Positions 17,386-26,015 of a stretch of 64,000 nt of DNA are shown here, piece after piece. Each line of letters begins with the position of its first letter. Position 1 is the first letter of the stretch. Location: contig NZ_JAIWNB010000006.1 of assembly GCF_020215705.1 (NCBI RefSeq), positions 186,001 to 250,000 of the forward strand. The letters are read 5' to 3'. Origin of the DNA: Nonomuraea aurantiaca. Lineage in GTDB: Bacteria; Actinomycetota; Actinomycetes; Streptosporangiales; Streptosporangiaceae. Below the pieces are notes generated by a model. The model had not been told where the DNA came from. It searched no databases and was given only the letters and a program-made list of their open reading frames with translations. The position numbers and the translations under genes are program-made.

Positions 17386-18292
17386 TCATTGTGGAATTCG
17401 TCGGCGGTCCGGGTGGGATCCTGGCTCGGGACCTGGACCCGCCGTCTGCGGCACGTTCGGGAAGCTGTCGTGGGCGGCTTGGGCGATGATTTTGACCCCG
17501 ATGAAGGCCGGAATGAGCGCCAGCCCGTGGGAGAGGTAGACCAGCCGGTCGAGCAGGCCGCCGAGCAGGAAGTACAGTTGGCGCAGCCCTATCAGGGCGA
17601 AGGCGTTGGCGGTGAACACCAGGTAGGGCTCCTGGGTCAGGCCGAAGATGGCCGGAATGGAGTCCAGGGCGAACATCACATCGCACAGCGCAATGGCCAC
17701 GATGACCATCGCCATCGGGGTGAGCAGCCGGCGCCCCGCCACCCGGATCGTCCATGCGCCGCCGTGGTAGTCGGGGTGGTGGGCAGAAGCCGCGCGGCCA
17801 GGCGCAGGACCGGATTTCGGGCGATGTCGGGCTGAACGCCACGATGGCGGATGAGCTGCACCGCAGTGAAGATCAGGAAAGCGCGAACACGTAGAAGGTG
17901 GCGGAGAAGCGGTCGATGGCAGCGGCTCCGGCCAGGATGAACAACCCGCGCAAGACGAGCGCGGCGGCGATGCCGATGAGCAGCACCCGGGCCTGCTGTG
18001 CGGCCGGCACGGCGAAGGCCGCCATGACGACCCCGAAGACGAACAGGTTGTCGACTGACAGGCTGTATTCGGTGAGGTAGCCGGCGAAGAACTACACCGC
18101 CGTATCCACACCGGCGACCAGTCCCAGTCCGATGCCGAAGGCGATGGCCAGGGTGAGAGAGACGCTCACCCATACGCCGGCCTGCAAGGGGCTAGGGCGA
18201 CGGCCGCGCCCGGCCACCAGGTCGACGACGATCACCACAGCTGCCGCCGCACCGGTGAGCAGCCATCCCAACGGTGACACCGCAAGAGACAT
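17386..18292 (-). pseudogene. TerC-family integral membrane protein, nonsense and two frameshifts
   Basis: From the ATG at 18292 the TerC N-terminus reads to GLVAGVDTAV. An in-frame TAG (18092-18094) then interrupts it, after which the same frame continues FFAGYLTEYSLSVDNLFVF, the TerC core motif. A frameshift near 17880 moves the match to the frame encoding FLIFTAVQLIRHRG. A second near 17778 moves it to the frame encoding DYHGGAWTIRV and the C-terminal core ALCDVMFALDSIPAIFGL. TerC proteins are membrane metal exporters (manganese, or tellurite-associated). With three separate lesions this gene is dead. Confidence 0.85.
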
Positions 18293-18295
18293 CGG

Positions 18296-19297
18296 TCAGT
18301 CTCCGGCCGGGGCGCGGGCCTGCTGGGGGTGGTCGGCTCGGCGGCGCTGGATGCGCTCGTAGTCGGGCCAGTGCACGTCGCTCGCCCAGCCCAGCCGCTC
18401 GAACAGCCGGATCAGCCCGGTGGACGGGTCGAGCTGGCCGCGTTTCAGGCCGTGACGGGCGCAGTTGGGCTGGCTGTGGTGGCCGTTGTGCCAGCTTTCG
18501 CCGAAGGACAGCAGGGCCAACGGCCACAGGTTGGTGGAGCGGTCGTGGCGGCGGGTCTTGAAGGGCCTGCTGCCGATCATGTGGCACAGGGAGTTGACGC
18601 TCCAGGTGACGTGCTGGAGCAGCGCGACGCGGATCAACCCGGCCCACAGGAATGCGGTCAGGGCGCCGTACAGGGTGCCGGTGATCGCCCAGCCGGCCAG
18701 GAACGGCAACGCCAGCGACAGCGCGCACAGCGCGGGGAAAGCGCGGGCCACCCGGACCATGGCCGGGTCGGCCAGCAGGTCCGGGGCGTAGCGTTCGGCC
18801 GGGGTCTGGTCGTCGGCGAACAGCCAGCCCAGGTGTGCGTGGGCAAGCCCCCGAAGCTGCCCGCGCAGGCCGGTGCCGTACCGGTAAGGAGAGTGCGGAT
18901 CGCCCGGCCGGTCGGTGAAGGCGTGATGGCGGCGATGGACGGCGACCCAGTCGATGACGTTGCCCTGAAAACCCAGCGACCCGGCGATGGCCAGCGCCAC
19001 GCGTAACCATGGCCGCGCGGCGAAGGAGCCATGGGTGAGCAGCCGGTGGAACCCGACCGTCACCCCCAGCCCGGTCACCCCATACAAACCCGCCGCCAGC
19101 AGCAGATCGGTGAACGCGACTCCCTGCCCCCATGCCAGGACGATCGCGACGCCGAGCGCGAAGAACGGCAGGATCACGATCGCCGCCGTCAGCCCCATCT
19201 GGGCCTGGCCGACCGGAGGGTGCTCCTCCGCCCCGGGAAATGGGGATGCGCCGTCATAGTCCAGCCGATCTTTCACCGGCCGTTCGAAAATGGTCAT
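18296..19297 (-). CDS. Acyl-CoA/fatty acid desaturase (first of two)
   Basis: 333 residues. Three histidine boxes bind the di-iron centre: HRLLTH, HRRHH and, near the C-terminus, HNGHH (SFGESWHNGHHSQP). Hydrophobic pairs of helices flank them (LTAAIVILPFFALGVAIVLAW; FLWAGLIRVALLQHVTWSV). It is a Delta9-type membrane desaturase that introduces a double bond into acyl chains and adjusts membrane fluidity. The ATG at 19297 (MTIFERPVKDR) is the usual start position. Its stop lies just before the terC start, so the two may be co-transcribed. A paralogue is encoded at 20169. Confidence 0.92.
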   Translation of the reverse strand: MTIFERPVKDRLDYDGASPFPGAEEHPPVGQAQMGLTAAIVILPFFALGVAIVLAWGQGVAFTDLLLAAGLYGVTGLGVTVGFHRLLTHGSFAARPWLRVALAIAGSLGFQGNVIDWVAVHRRHHAFTDRPGDPHSPYRYGTGLRGQLRGLAHAHLGWLFADDQTPAERYAPDLLADPAMVRVARAFPALCALSLALPFLAGWAITGTLYGALTAFLWAGLIRVALLQHVTWSVNSLCHMIGSRPFKTRRHDRSTNLWPLALLSFGESWHNGHHSQPNCARHGLKRGQLDPSTGLIRLFERLGWASDVHWPDYERIQRRRADHPQQARAPAGD

Positions 19298-19316
19298 GAT
19301 GTCGCTTCTGTCCCAT

Positions 19317-19628
19317 CTATACGGTTCGCCGGTGCACGTAGCACCAGCGCCAGGTCGAGCCCGGGTCCAGGGCGGCGACCACCGGGTGGTCGGTTTCCTG
19401 GTAGTGGGCCTTGGCGTGGCCTCCGCGCGCATCGTCGCTGCAGGCCACCCACCCGCAGGTCAGGCACACCAGCAACCGCGTCCAGGTCCGGCCCGCGGCC
19501 AGACATTCCTTGCATTCGGGCAGCCCGGGCTCCGCGGCCGGGAGCAGATCGATGTGATCGCAACGCGGCGCCTGACCGTTCAGACCGGCGCGCGCGGTCG
19601 CGTTCGTTCCTTCTGCGTCCAGGGTCAT
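19317..19628 (-). CDS. UBP-type zinc finger protein
   Basis: 103 residues. The zinc-binding residues occur in order in CDHID, CKECLAAG, LLVCLTCGWVACSDD and the histidines of HAKAHYQETDHPV, the layout of the ZnF-UBP domain. It ends STWRWCYVHRRTV. In eukaryotes this fold binds ubiquitin; in bacteria its role is unknown. The ATG at 19628 follows GAGGGGG. It is 19 bases upstream of the desaturase on the same strand, so probably one operon. Confidence 0.88.
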   Translation of the reverse strand: MTLDAEGTNATARAGLNGQAPRCDHIDLLPAAEPGLPECKECLAAGRTWTRLLVCLTCGWVACSDDARGGHAKAHYQETDHPVVAALDPGSTWRWCYVHRRTV

Positions 19629-20168
19629 CACGACCCCCTCACGGTGACAGCGACGCAAGCTGCGCCGGCTGATCAGTCCTCAGTCAAGGTGATCTGCGAG
19701 CCGGTGGAAACGTCCATTCCCAGCAAGTCTCATCACCTGCGGCGATAGCGAGCCTGTGGGCGCGTTGCCGACGCGCCGCATCTGACACGCATCCGGCTCG
19801 ATCCCGCGTCTCGACGGACCGCCACAAAGCGATGGACCGGGATCCCGGCGCACTTCGCGGACTTCCTCGCTCTCGCGGTGAGTGAATGCTGATCAGCTGG
19901 TGACCCCTGCCGGGGCCGGGCGCGGAACGCGTGTGAGCTGTCCAGAACGTCATCAACTCAGCCGGCAACGAGCTCGTAGCCGTCTCCCTCCGGATACCGG
20001 CACAGTGACGGCGAGCACTCTCCACGCATCAGAAACGCTTTTGCCACCATATTGCCCCGGTAGTCCCAAAACAGCGCCGGCGGAGTGTGAGCACTGAAGG
20101 CGTGGGCAGTCGGATTGGTTCCAAAGCGTGAAAGGACGCTGCTGCACGTGTGACGGGGGGAGGCCGGC
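19629..20168. other. Intergenic region between divergent desaturase units
   Basis: About 540 bases. The ORFs present have biased, non-protein-like translations and no homology I recognise. It should hold the promoters of both the UBP/desaturase unit and the second desaturase. No clear consensus promoter or SigF-type GTTT/GGGTAT pair was found by eye. Confidence 0.5.
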
Positions 20169-21131
20169 ATGGTTTCGACGGGTGCAGACGTCGTCGATCG
20201 GGAGCGGATCGGCGCGGCGCCGATCATCGACGGGCGTAAACCGGTCGCGGCGGTGGTCGTGTTGTGGGTGTTCGTGCTGGTGCCGTTCGCGGCGCTGGCC
20301 GCCGCCGTGCCAGTGGCCTGGGGGTGGGGGCTGAGCTGGGCCGACGTGGCGATCGCCGCCACGGCTTACGTCCTGACCGGGCTCGGCGTCACGGTGGGTT
20401 TCCACCGCTATCTGACCCACGGCGCGTTCAAGGCGGGCCGGTGGCTGCGGATCGGCCTGGCCGTGGCCGGGTCCCTGGCCGTGCAGGGCTCGGTCATCCA
20501 GTGGGTGGCCGACCACCGGCGCCATCATGCCTTCGCCGACCGCGACGGCGATCCGCACTCGCCCTGGCGTTACGGGCACAGCGTGCGCGGCCTGGCCAAG
20601 GGGCTGCTGTTCGCGCATGTCGGCTGGATGTTCGGGCGTGACCTCACCAACCGGGAGCGCTTCGCCAAGGACCTGCTCGCCGACGCCGACATCGGCCGGG
20701 TGGACCGGCTGTTCGGGCCGCTGGTCGCGGCCTCGCTGCTGCTGCCACCCGCCATCGGCCTGCTGGCGACCGGCACCTGGCGCGGCGCGCTGACCGCGTT
20801 CTTCTGGGGCTCGCTGGTGCGCATGGCGATGCTGCACCACGTCACCTGGTCGATCAACTCCGTCTGCCACGTCTTCGGTGAGCGGCCGCTGAAAACTCGC
20901 GCCGGGGACCGGGCCGCGAACTTCTGGCCGCTGGCGATCCTGTCGTTCGGAGAGAGCTGGCACAACGGCCACCATGCCGACCCCACCTGCGCCCGCCACG
21001 GCGTGCTGCCCGGCCAGATCGACATCTCCGCCCGGCTGATCCGGCTGCTGGAAAAGCTCGGCTGGGCCCGCGACGTACGCTGGCCGACCCCGGCACGCCT
21101 GGCCGCACGACGCCGCGAGCCTTCCCCATGA
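20169..21131 (+). CDS. Acyl-CoA/fatty acid desaturase (second of two)
   Basis: 320 residues with the same three histidine boxes: HRYLTH, HRRHH (ADHRRHHAFADRDGD) and HNGHH (GESWHNGHHADPTCARHG). It is clearly paralogous to the product of the gene at 18296, sharing long segments such as VLTGLGVTVGFHR-LTHG and the HVTWS-NS-CH motif. It catalyses acyl-chain desaturation at the membrane. Its stop overlaps the ATG of the DUF5994 gene (ATGA), so the two are coupled. Divergent from the UBP/desaturase pair. Confidence 0.92.
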   Translation: MVSTGADVVDRERIGAAPIIDGRKPVAAVVVLWVFVLVPFAALAAAVPVAWGWGLSWADVAIAATAYVLTGLGVTVGFHRYLTHGAFKAGRWLRIGLAVAGSLAVQGSVIQWVADHRRHHAFADRDGDPHSPWRYGHSVRGLAKGLLFAHVGWMFGRDLTNRERFAKDLLADADIGRVDRLFGPLVAASLLLPPAIGLLATGTWRGALTAFFWGSLVRMAMLHHVTWSINSVCHVFGERPLKTRAGDRAANFWPLAILSFGESWHNGHHADPTCARHGVLPGQIDISARLIRLLEKLGWARDVRWPTPARLAARRREPSP

Positions 21132-21673
21132 CCGGCCCCGGCCACGAGCGGCTCAGCTTGGATCCCGACCTCACACGCCAGGGCGCGGTGGACGGGGCGT
21201 GGTGGCCCGCCACCTACGACGCCGGCGCGGAACTGCCCGCCCTGATCGCCGCCATCGACCAGCGGCTGAACCGACGGGTCCTGCGCGTGGGCCTGCACGT
21301 GGACACCTGGGACAACATCCCGCACCGCATCGCCGCCCCCGGGCGTCAGGTCAAAGTGGGCTGGTTCCGCACCATCGACCCCCACGTGGTCAACCTGATC
21401 ATCCCGGGGATCGAGCACCTCAACCTGCTCGTCATCCCACCCGACACCACACCCGCCGCCGCTCACAAAGCGCTCGCCATGGCCACCCGGTGCCGGGCAG
21501 ATTCCAGGGGCCGTACCCGTCCTGGCGACATCCTCGCCGCCGCAGGCCAGAAGGGCCCCGCCGACGCCACCGCCGAGCAGGAGCTGAGCCTGGCCGGCTG
21601 GGACAACGAAGGCGGGCAGACCCGAACGGGCAATCGCAGCAAGCCCCATCACCAGCCACGATCGCCACGTTGA
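21128..21673 (+). CDS. DUF5994 family protein
   Basis: 181 residues. The core VDGAWWPATYDAGAELPALIA, then a strand RVLRVGLHVDTWDNIPHRI, VKVGWFRTIDPHVVNLI and LNLLVIPPDTTPAAAHKAL match the DUF5994 family, cytoplasmic actinobacterial proteins of unknown role. The last 35 residues are low-complexity. Its start overlaps the desaturase stop by four bases. Confidence 0.75.
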   Translation: MTGPGHERLSLDPDLTRQGAVDGAWWPATYDAGAELPALIAAIDQRLNRRVLRVGLHVDTWDNIPHRIAAPGRQVKVGWFRTIDPHVVNLIIPGIEHLNLLVIPPDTTPAAAHKALAMATRCRADSRGRTRPGDILAAAGQKGPADATAEQELSLAGWDNEGGQTRTGNRSKPHHQPRSPR

Positions 21674-21859
21674 CCAGGCCCCGATAGCCCCGATGGCCCC
21701 GATGGGCGGGAGGGCGGGGATGGACTTGCAAGAGGGCTCGCCCCCGACTCGCCCTGGATCTGATGTTTGGCTGGTCAATGCGATCACCAACATGGCAGCG
21801 CAAGGACTGGGCAAGAGGTGGGCGGACCGGTCACCCCCGGCGAGAGGCAGCGATGCATC

Positions 21860-22258
21860 ATGATCTCCGAGTTCCGGTTACAGTGGCCGATCACCCGCGA
21901 CCTGGCGACGCTGCGCGAGTGTGTGCACGCCTTCGGTTTCGGAGCCGGCCTGACCGGACAGCGCTTGCAGGATCTGGTGTTCGTCGCTAACGAGGCTGCC
22001 ACCAACGTGCTGCAGCACGGCGGCGCGGGCGGCGCCCTGATCGCGTGGAGCGACGACGTTGGGGTGAGCCTGGAGGTGGTCGACGCCGTCGGTGCCCTGA
22101 GCGAAGCCGATCTGAGCCTCGAACCTGACCTCGCCGCCGGCCACGGTGTGGGCCTGTGGCTGATCCGGCGCCTGTGTGACGAGGTTAGCATTGAAGGGGT
22201 CGCGGGGAGCGCTCGGCTACGTCTGCGCCTGCGTCGCCAGGCACCGGCCACGGCGTGA
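21860..22258 (+). CDS. Anti-sigma regulatory factor-like ATP-binding protein (RsbW/HATPase)
   Basis: 132 residues. The GHKL fold is seen in the N-box FVANEAATNVLQHGG, the G1-like LEVVDAVGAL and the G2-like motif HGVGLWLIRRLCDEV. In actinobacteria such short HATPase proteins phosphorylate STAS antagonists and bind SigF-type sigma factors. A sigma gene of that type lies at 13126 and STAS genes follow at 22670 and 23280. The ATG at 21860 is chosen because the upstream extension is not protein-like. The partner assignment is inference. Confidence 0.82.
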   Translation: MISEFRLQWPITRDLATLRECVHAFGFGAGLTGQRLQDLVFVANEAATNVLQHGGAGGALIAWSDDVGVSLEVVDAVGALSEADLSLEPDLAAGHGVGLWLIRRLCDEVSIEGVAGSARLRLRLRRQAPATA

Positions 22259-22669
22259 CTTTCTGGGGCGAGGAATCGTCCATCGGAGCGTGACGAAGGG
22301 CATCCTATTTCTGAACCTGATTGGCCCCTTTTCGCGTGTTGTACGTGGAGAGGGCGCCTGGCGGGATTCGGTCGCCCACGAGATTCTGTCCGGTCTGCAT
22401 TCCGCGGTTCTGAGGCGTGGCGATGGGGGCCGGCGAGGACGGCATTCCTCAGAGCGAGGTTCCCCGCCCTCAGCCCTGCCGGCACCTAGCCGGTGATCGG
22501 CGGTGGTGATAAGCCTGGCTGGCATCGGTGGTTTCCGCTCCGGCGAGCCTGCTAGATGATCAGAGCACTGCACGCACGACACCGCTCACGCTGACACCCT
22601 CGCCACGTGTTCATTCCGCCTCAAGCCCGCGGCCCTGTTGTCTCCCGTACTCCACCGTAGGAGCCCGGC
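22259..22669. other. Intergenic region, no gene seen
   Basis: About 410 bases between the anti-sigma-like gene and the first STAS gene. All frames give arginine/proline-rich shadow translations. Composition is somewhat less GC-rich around 22290-22400, as expected for a promoter. No terminator or operator stands out. Confidence 0.5.
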
Positions 22670-23116
22670 ATGAACACCACGCACGCTGCCAGCGCCTCCG
22701 CGCTCGTGATCGCCGCCCTGATCGAACGACTCGTGATCGCGCTCACCCCGATCACCGCCGCCGCCCGGCTCCTGCGCATCACCCCGCTCGCCGACTGCGC
22801 GGGCCTGCGGATCGAGGGCGAGCTCGACCGCTCCACCCTGCCCGCCCTGAGGCGGGCGCTGGCCTCGATGGCGAGCGACGGGTTCTGCGTCGATCTGAGC
22901 GGCCTGACATTCATCGACACCGCCTGCCTGCGCGCCCTGGTCAGCGCCGCCACCGCTCTGCACGACGGCGGCGGCGACCGTGTTCTGACCCTGCGGTCGG
23001 TGCCTCCACAGGTGCGACGCCTGCTCGAGCTCACCGGCTGGCACCAGACGCCAGGTCTCCGCCTGCAGGCGCCGGCGCGCCCCGGCCGACCCACGCCTGG
23101 CCGACCTCACTCATGA
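22670..23116 (+). CDS. STAS-domain anti-sigma factor antagonist
   Basis: 148 residues. The STAS fold is seen in LRIEGELDRSTLPALRRAL, the core strand FCVDLSGLTFIDTACLRAL with a Thr (FIDTA) at the usual phosphorylation position, and the closing PPQVRRLLELTGWH. The first 35 residues are an unusual alanine-rich extension. STAS antagonists bind anti-sigma ATPases when unphosphorylated and free the sigma factor. AGGAG lies six bases before the ATG. Confidence 0.85.
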   Translation: MNTTHAASASALVIAALIERLVIALTPITAAARLLRITPLADCAGLRIEGELDRSTLPALRRALASMASDGFCVDLSGLTFIDTACLRALVSAATALHDGGGDRVLTLRSVPPQVRRLLELTGWHQTPGLRLQAPARPGRPTPGRPHS

Positions 23117-23279
23117 GTCCACCGGCCCCCGAGGGATGCCCCGGTGTGGTGCCGCCGGCCACGTGCGCAGCCCGTGACAGCAGCCCAGTCACCGACCACA
23201 TTCGATTTCATTCGACCTCATCGCGAAGCCCTATCCCTGCGGTGCCAGCATCCCGTGATGCCCTCGATCGGAGCACCTC

Positions 23280-23675
23280 ATGACCACCCTCCACCCCCGC
23301 CTCGGGGCAGGTCCGTGGCCCATCCCTGCCAGCGCCACCATCGTGCACCTGCGCGGCGAGCTCGACCTCGGCACCCGCGAGGCGGTACGCGAACGCCTCC
23401 TGCGGGCCTTGCAACACAGCACCAGCCTGCTCATCCTCGAGCTGTCCGGAGTATCGTTCTGCGACGCCGCCGGACTGGGCGTCCTGATCGGCGTCCAACA
23501 CCAGGCCAGAACCCTGAACATCGCCCTCTGCCTGGCCGCCCCCCGCCCGCACCTGGCCAAGGTGCTGCGCCTCACCGGCCTGGACCACAGCTTCCCGATG
23601 TACGGCACCACCCCCGCCACGAGTACGGGCAGCGTCGGGGGCAGGGCCGGATCCGGCCCTGCGGCAGCGCGCTGA
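23280..23675 (+). CDS. STAS-domain anti-sigma antagonist lacking the phosphoacceptor
   Basis: 131 residues. The STAS signatures are ATIVHLRGELDLGTREAV, LLILELSGVSFCDAAGLGVL and HLAKVLRLTGLDHSF. At the place where SpoIIAA/RsbV have Asp-Ser-Ser-Gly, this protein has Asp-Ala-Ala-Gly, so the phosphorylated serine is missing. If it binds the anti-sigma factor it could not be switched off by phosphorylation. The start has GGAG six bases upstream. The C-terminal 30 residues are low-complexity and overlap a 22-base palindrome (23641-23662). Confidence 0.85.
   Translation: MTTLHPRLGAGPWPIPASATIVHLRGELDLGTREAVRERLLRALQHSTSLLILELSGVSFCDAAGLGVLIGVQHQARTLNIALCLAAPRPHLAKVLRLTGLDHSFPMYGTTPATSTGSVGGRAGSGPAAAR
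23641..23662. repeat. Perfect 22-base palindrome
   Basis: GCAGGGCCGGA followed by its exact reverse complement, inside the last codons of the STAS gene. It may act as a terminator-like hairpin. There is no T run. Confidence 0.6.
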
Positions 23676-23690
23676 GACCTCGTGCCCCCC

Positions 23691-24670
23691 ATGTCTGTTC
23701 TCCCCCCCGGCAGCGGAACGACCACTCGGCCTCGCCCCTATCCTCCCGTCGTGGCAACAGCCGAGCTGGACCGGCCGCGCCATCAGGTGCTCCAAGACGC
23801 CCAGGTCGAGGCTGCCGCGATCCTCGCCCAGGCCCGCTCCGACGCCGAGCAGATCATCACCTCAGCGCAGATCATCGCCTCGGCCACGCTGCAGCGTGCG
23901 CGGAGTCGGCACCTGCCGCGGCGGCAGGCCATGGCGGGCCAGGCGGGTCAGAGCACGCAGCAGCGCCCGCACCCGCCCACAGCGACGGCGACGGCGACGG
24001 CCCTGCGCCGATCATGGTGCTCAACGACCGCTGGCGCGTCTACGCCCCCTTGAACGCCGACGCCAGCGCCATGGCCGCCCTGTACAAGGCCTACGAACTC
24101 GCCGACTCCGCCACCGTCGTCGCCAAGGTGTTCCACCAAGCCAACAACGACCCCCAACGATTCCGCACCTTCCTGCGGGAAGTACGGAGCATGCGCCTGC
24201 ACCACCCGCACATCGGGCAGATCCTCGACTCCGGCCAGGACCGCAGATCCCAGGCGGTCTACCTCATCTCGCTCCTCTACCAGCCAGGCAGCCTCCACCT
24301 CCAGCAGCGGGCAGGCGCCGGCGTCTCGCTGAATTGGAGCCTGCAGGTCCTGGATCAGGTGCTGGCCGGGCTGCAGGCCGCCGCCGCGAGCGGCATCATC
24401 CACCTGGACATCAAGCCGCAGAACATCGTGCTGGACGGGCCCGCCAACATCAGGATCATCGACTGGGGCATGTCCCAGTTGCACCAGGCGGGCAAGAGCG
24501 TCTCCACGGTGTCCCCGGGCGGCACCAAGTGGTTCGCCAGCCCCGAGCAACTCGGCGTCACCGACGCCGCCCCCAGCACGCTGTCCGACCTGTACGGCGT
24601 CGGCGCCCTGGCCTACTGGCTGCTGACCGGCCTGGCACCGCTGCGACGCGAGCTCGAAACCGGCAGCGGC
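23691..24670 (+). pseudogene. Ser/Thr protein kinase-like gene, frameshifted and 3'-truncated
   Basis: From the ATG at 23691 the frame encodes a Pro-rich start and a helix (VLQDAQVEAAAILAQARSD, AEQIITSAQIIASATLQRA). The coding match then moves to another frame by about 23930-24014. There a kinase domain reads ATVVAKVF (likely ATP-site Lys), GIIHLDIKPQNIVLD (catalytic loop, HxD with Leu for Arg), IRIIDWGMSQ (DWG for DFG) and KWFASPEQ (SPE for APE). It stops matching near LRRELETGSG, short of the C-lobe, and runs on antisense through the AI-2E gene. An independent start at ATG 24014 is possible. Confidence 0.7.
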
Positions 24671-24745
24671 ACTGTAGTTGTCGCGGGCCGTGCAGTCATG
24701 ATCTTGTCTAGTTCGAGCGCGCGTCTGCGCTCGCCTCCAAGCCCG

Positions 24746-25885
24746 TCAGTCCTTCTGCTCGGGTTCCTTCCGAGGAGGAACGGCCTGCGCCGGTGGTTCT
24801 GGGGCCGGTCTCGCCGGGAGGGGGATCGGATCGTCCTTGAAGAGCTCGGGCACGGCCCGGTAGAGGACGGCGGTGATCGGCACAGCCACGACCGCGCCCG
24901 CGATCCCGGCCAGGATGCCGCCGACGGCCAGCACGAGGATGATCGCCAGCGGGTGGAAGTGCAGTATCCGGCCGACGATCAGCGGCTGGAGCACGTGATT
25001 CTCCAGTTGCTGCTCGACGATCAGGATGCCGATGAAGATCAGCGCGTAGATCGGGCCCTTCGCGCCGAGCGTGACCAGCGTCGCGACCGCCCCGGCGAAC
25101 AGGATGCCGACGATCGGGATGAAGCTGGCCAGGAAGATCAGTACGGCGAGTGCCGCCCAGAGGGGGACGCCCATGATGGCCAGCACCAGACCCATCAGCA
25201 CGCCGTGCACTGCGGCCACGGCCACCGTGCCCTGCACGTAGTGGGACAGCGTGGCCCAGGCAGTCCGCCCGGCCCGATCGACCCGCGGCGCCCTCCGGCC
25301 GAACCCCTTGAGGAACCAGGACCAGATCCGGTCGCCATCCTTGAGCAGGAAGAACGTCACGAACAGCAGGAGGACGATCGAGGCCAGGACCTCAATCACC
25401 ACCACGGTGCCCGCGAGAACCGTCGAGGTGATCTGCTGCTGCCGCTCGGTGACGAACTTGGCGATCTCGTCCACCCAGCGGCTGAGCTGGATCGGCTCCA
25501 GGTGCAAAGGGCCGGTGTAGAGCCAGCCCTCCACCGTCTTGGCCGTCTGCCTGACCTGTGTCACCAGGCCGGGGAACTCCTCGTTGGCCCGCACGCCGAT
25601 GATCCAGCCCGTCCCGCTCAGCGCGGCGAGGGCGACGAGCATGGTGATCCAGGTGGCGTAGATTGCCCGCAGGCCAGAGGCGCGCAGGCGCCGGGTGAGC
25701 GGGAACAGCAGCGCGGTCAGCAGCAGGGCGACCGCCACTGGCAGGGCGAGGATGCGCATCGTCGCCACGAAGCCGAACACGTAGTTGGCCACGATGCCGA
25801 TGACGATCAGACACGCGCACCACGCGGCCATCCTCGCCAAGGTCGCAGGCACTAACCGCAACAGGCGCTCCTGAGGTGGATCCAT
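24746..25885 (-). CDS. AI-2E family transporter (membrane permease)
   Basis: 379 residues from the ATG at 25885, which has GGAAGG eight bases upstream; a GTG six codons earlier is the alternative. About eight helices are seen, with the family core FLASFIPIVGILFAGAVATLV, FIGILIVEQQLENHVLQPLIVG and AVGGILAGIAGAVVAVP. The C-terminus is Pro-rich (LPARPAPEPPAQAVPP). The family includes the autoinducer-2 exporter TqsA and sodium/proton antiporters; the substrate here is unknown. Divergent from the broken YihY gene. Confidence 0.92.
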   Translation of the reverse strand: MDPPQERLLRLVPATLARMAAWCACLIVIGIVANYVFGFVATMRILALPVAVALLLTALLFPLTRRLRASGLRAIYATWITMLVALAALSGTGWIIGVRANEEFPGLVTQVRQTAKTVEGWLYTGPLHLEPIQLSRWVDEIAKFVTERQQQITSTVLAGTVVVIEVLASIVLLLFVTFFLLKDGDRIWSWFLKGFGRRAPRVDRAGRTAWATLSHYVQGTVAVAAVHGVLMGLVLAIMGVPLWAALAVLIFLASFIPIVGILFAGAVATLVTLGAKGPIYALIFIGILIVEQQLENHVLQPLIVGRILHFHPLAIILVLAVGGILAGIAGAVVAVPITAVLYRAVPELFKDDPIPLPARPAPEPPAQAVPPRKEPEQKD

Positions 25886-26015
25886 GCACAGAACCTTCCC
25901 CACCGGTCGGAGATAGGCACGCTTTCAGGATTCAAGCCAGGGAAATGTTGGAGAGATAAAAGGTGCGTCACGGGTAGGGGTCATTCCGCCCTACCAACTT
26001 TCTCACGACGACACG

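Noticed and set aside
19684..20025. 113-residue ORF between the desaturase units
   Set aside because: Arg/Ser/His-rich with no domain or ribosome site; treated as intergenic.
24090..24670. Functional eukaryotic-type Ser/Thr kinase
   Set aside because: The C-lobe is missing and the reading frame is broken upstream.
24750..25855. Continuation of the kinase frame through the AI-2E gene
   Set aside because: The kinase homology ends near 24670. The rest is antisense to an intact transporter and has low-complexity character.
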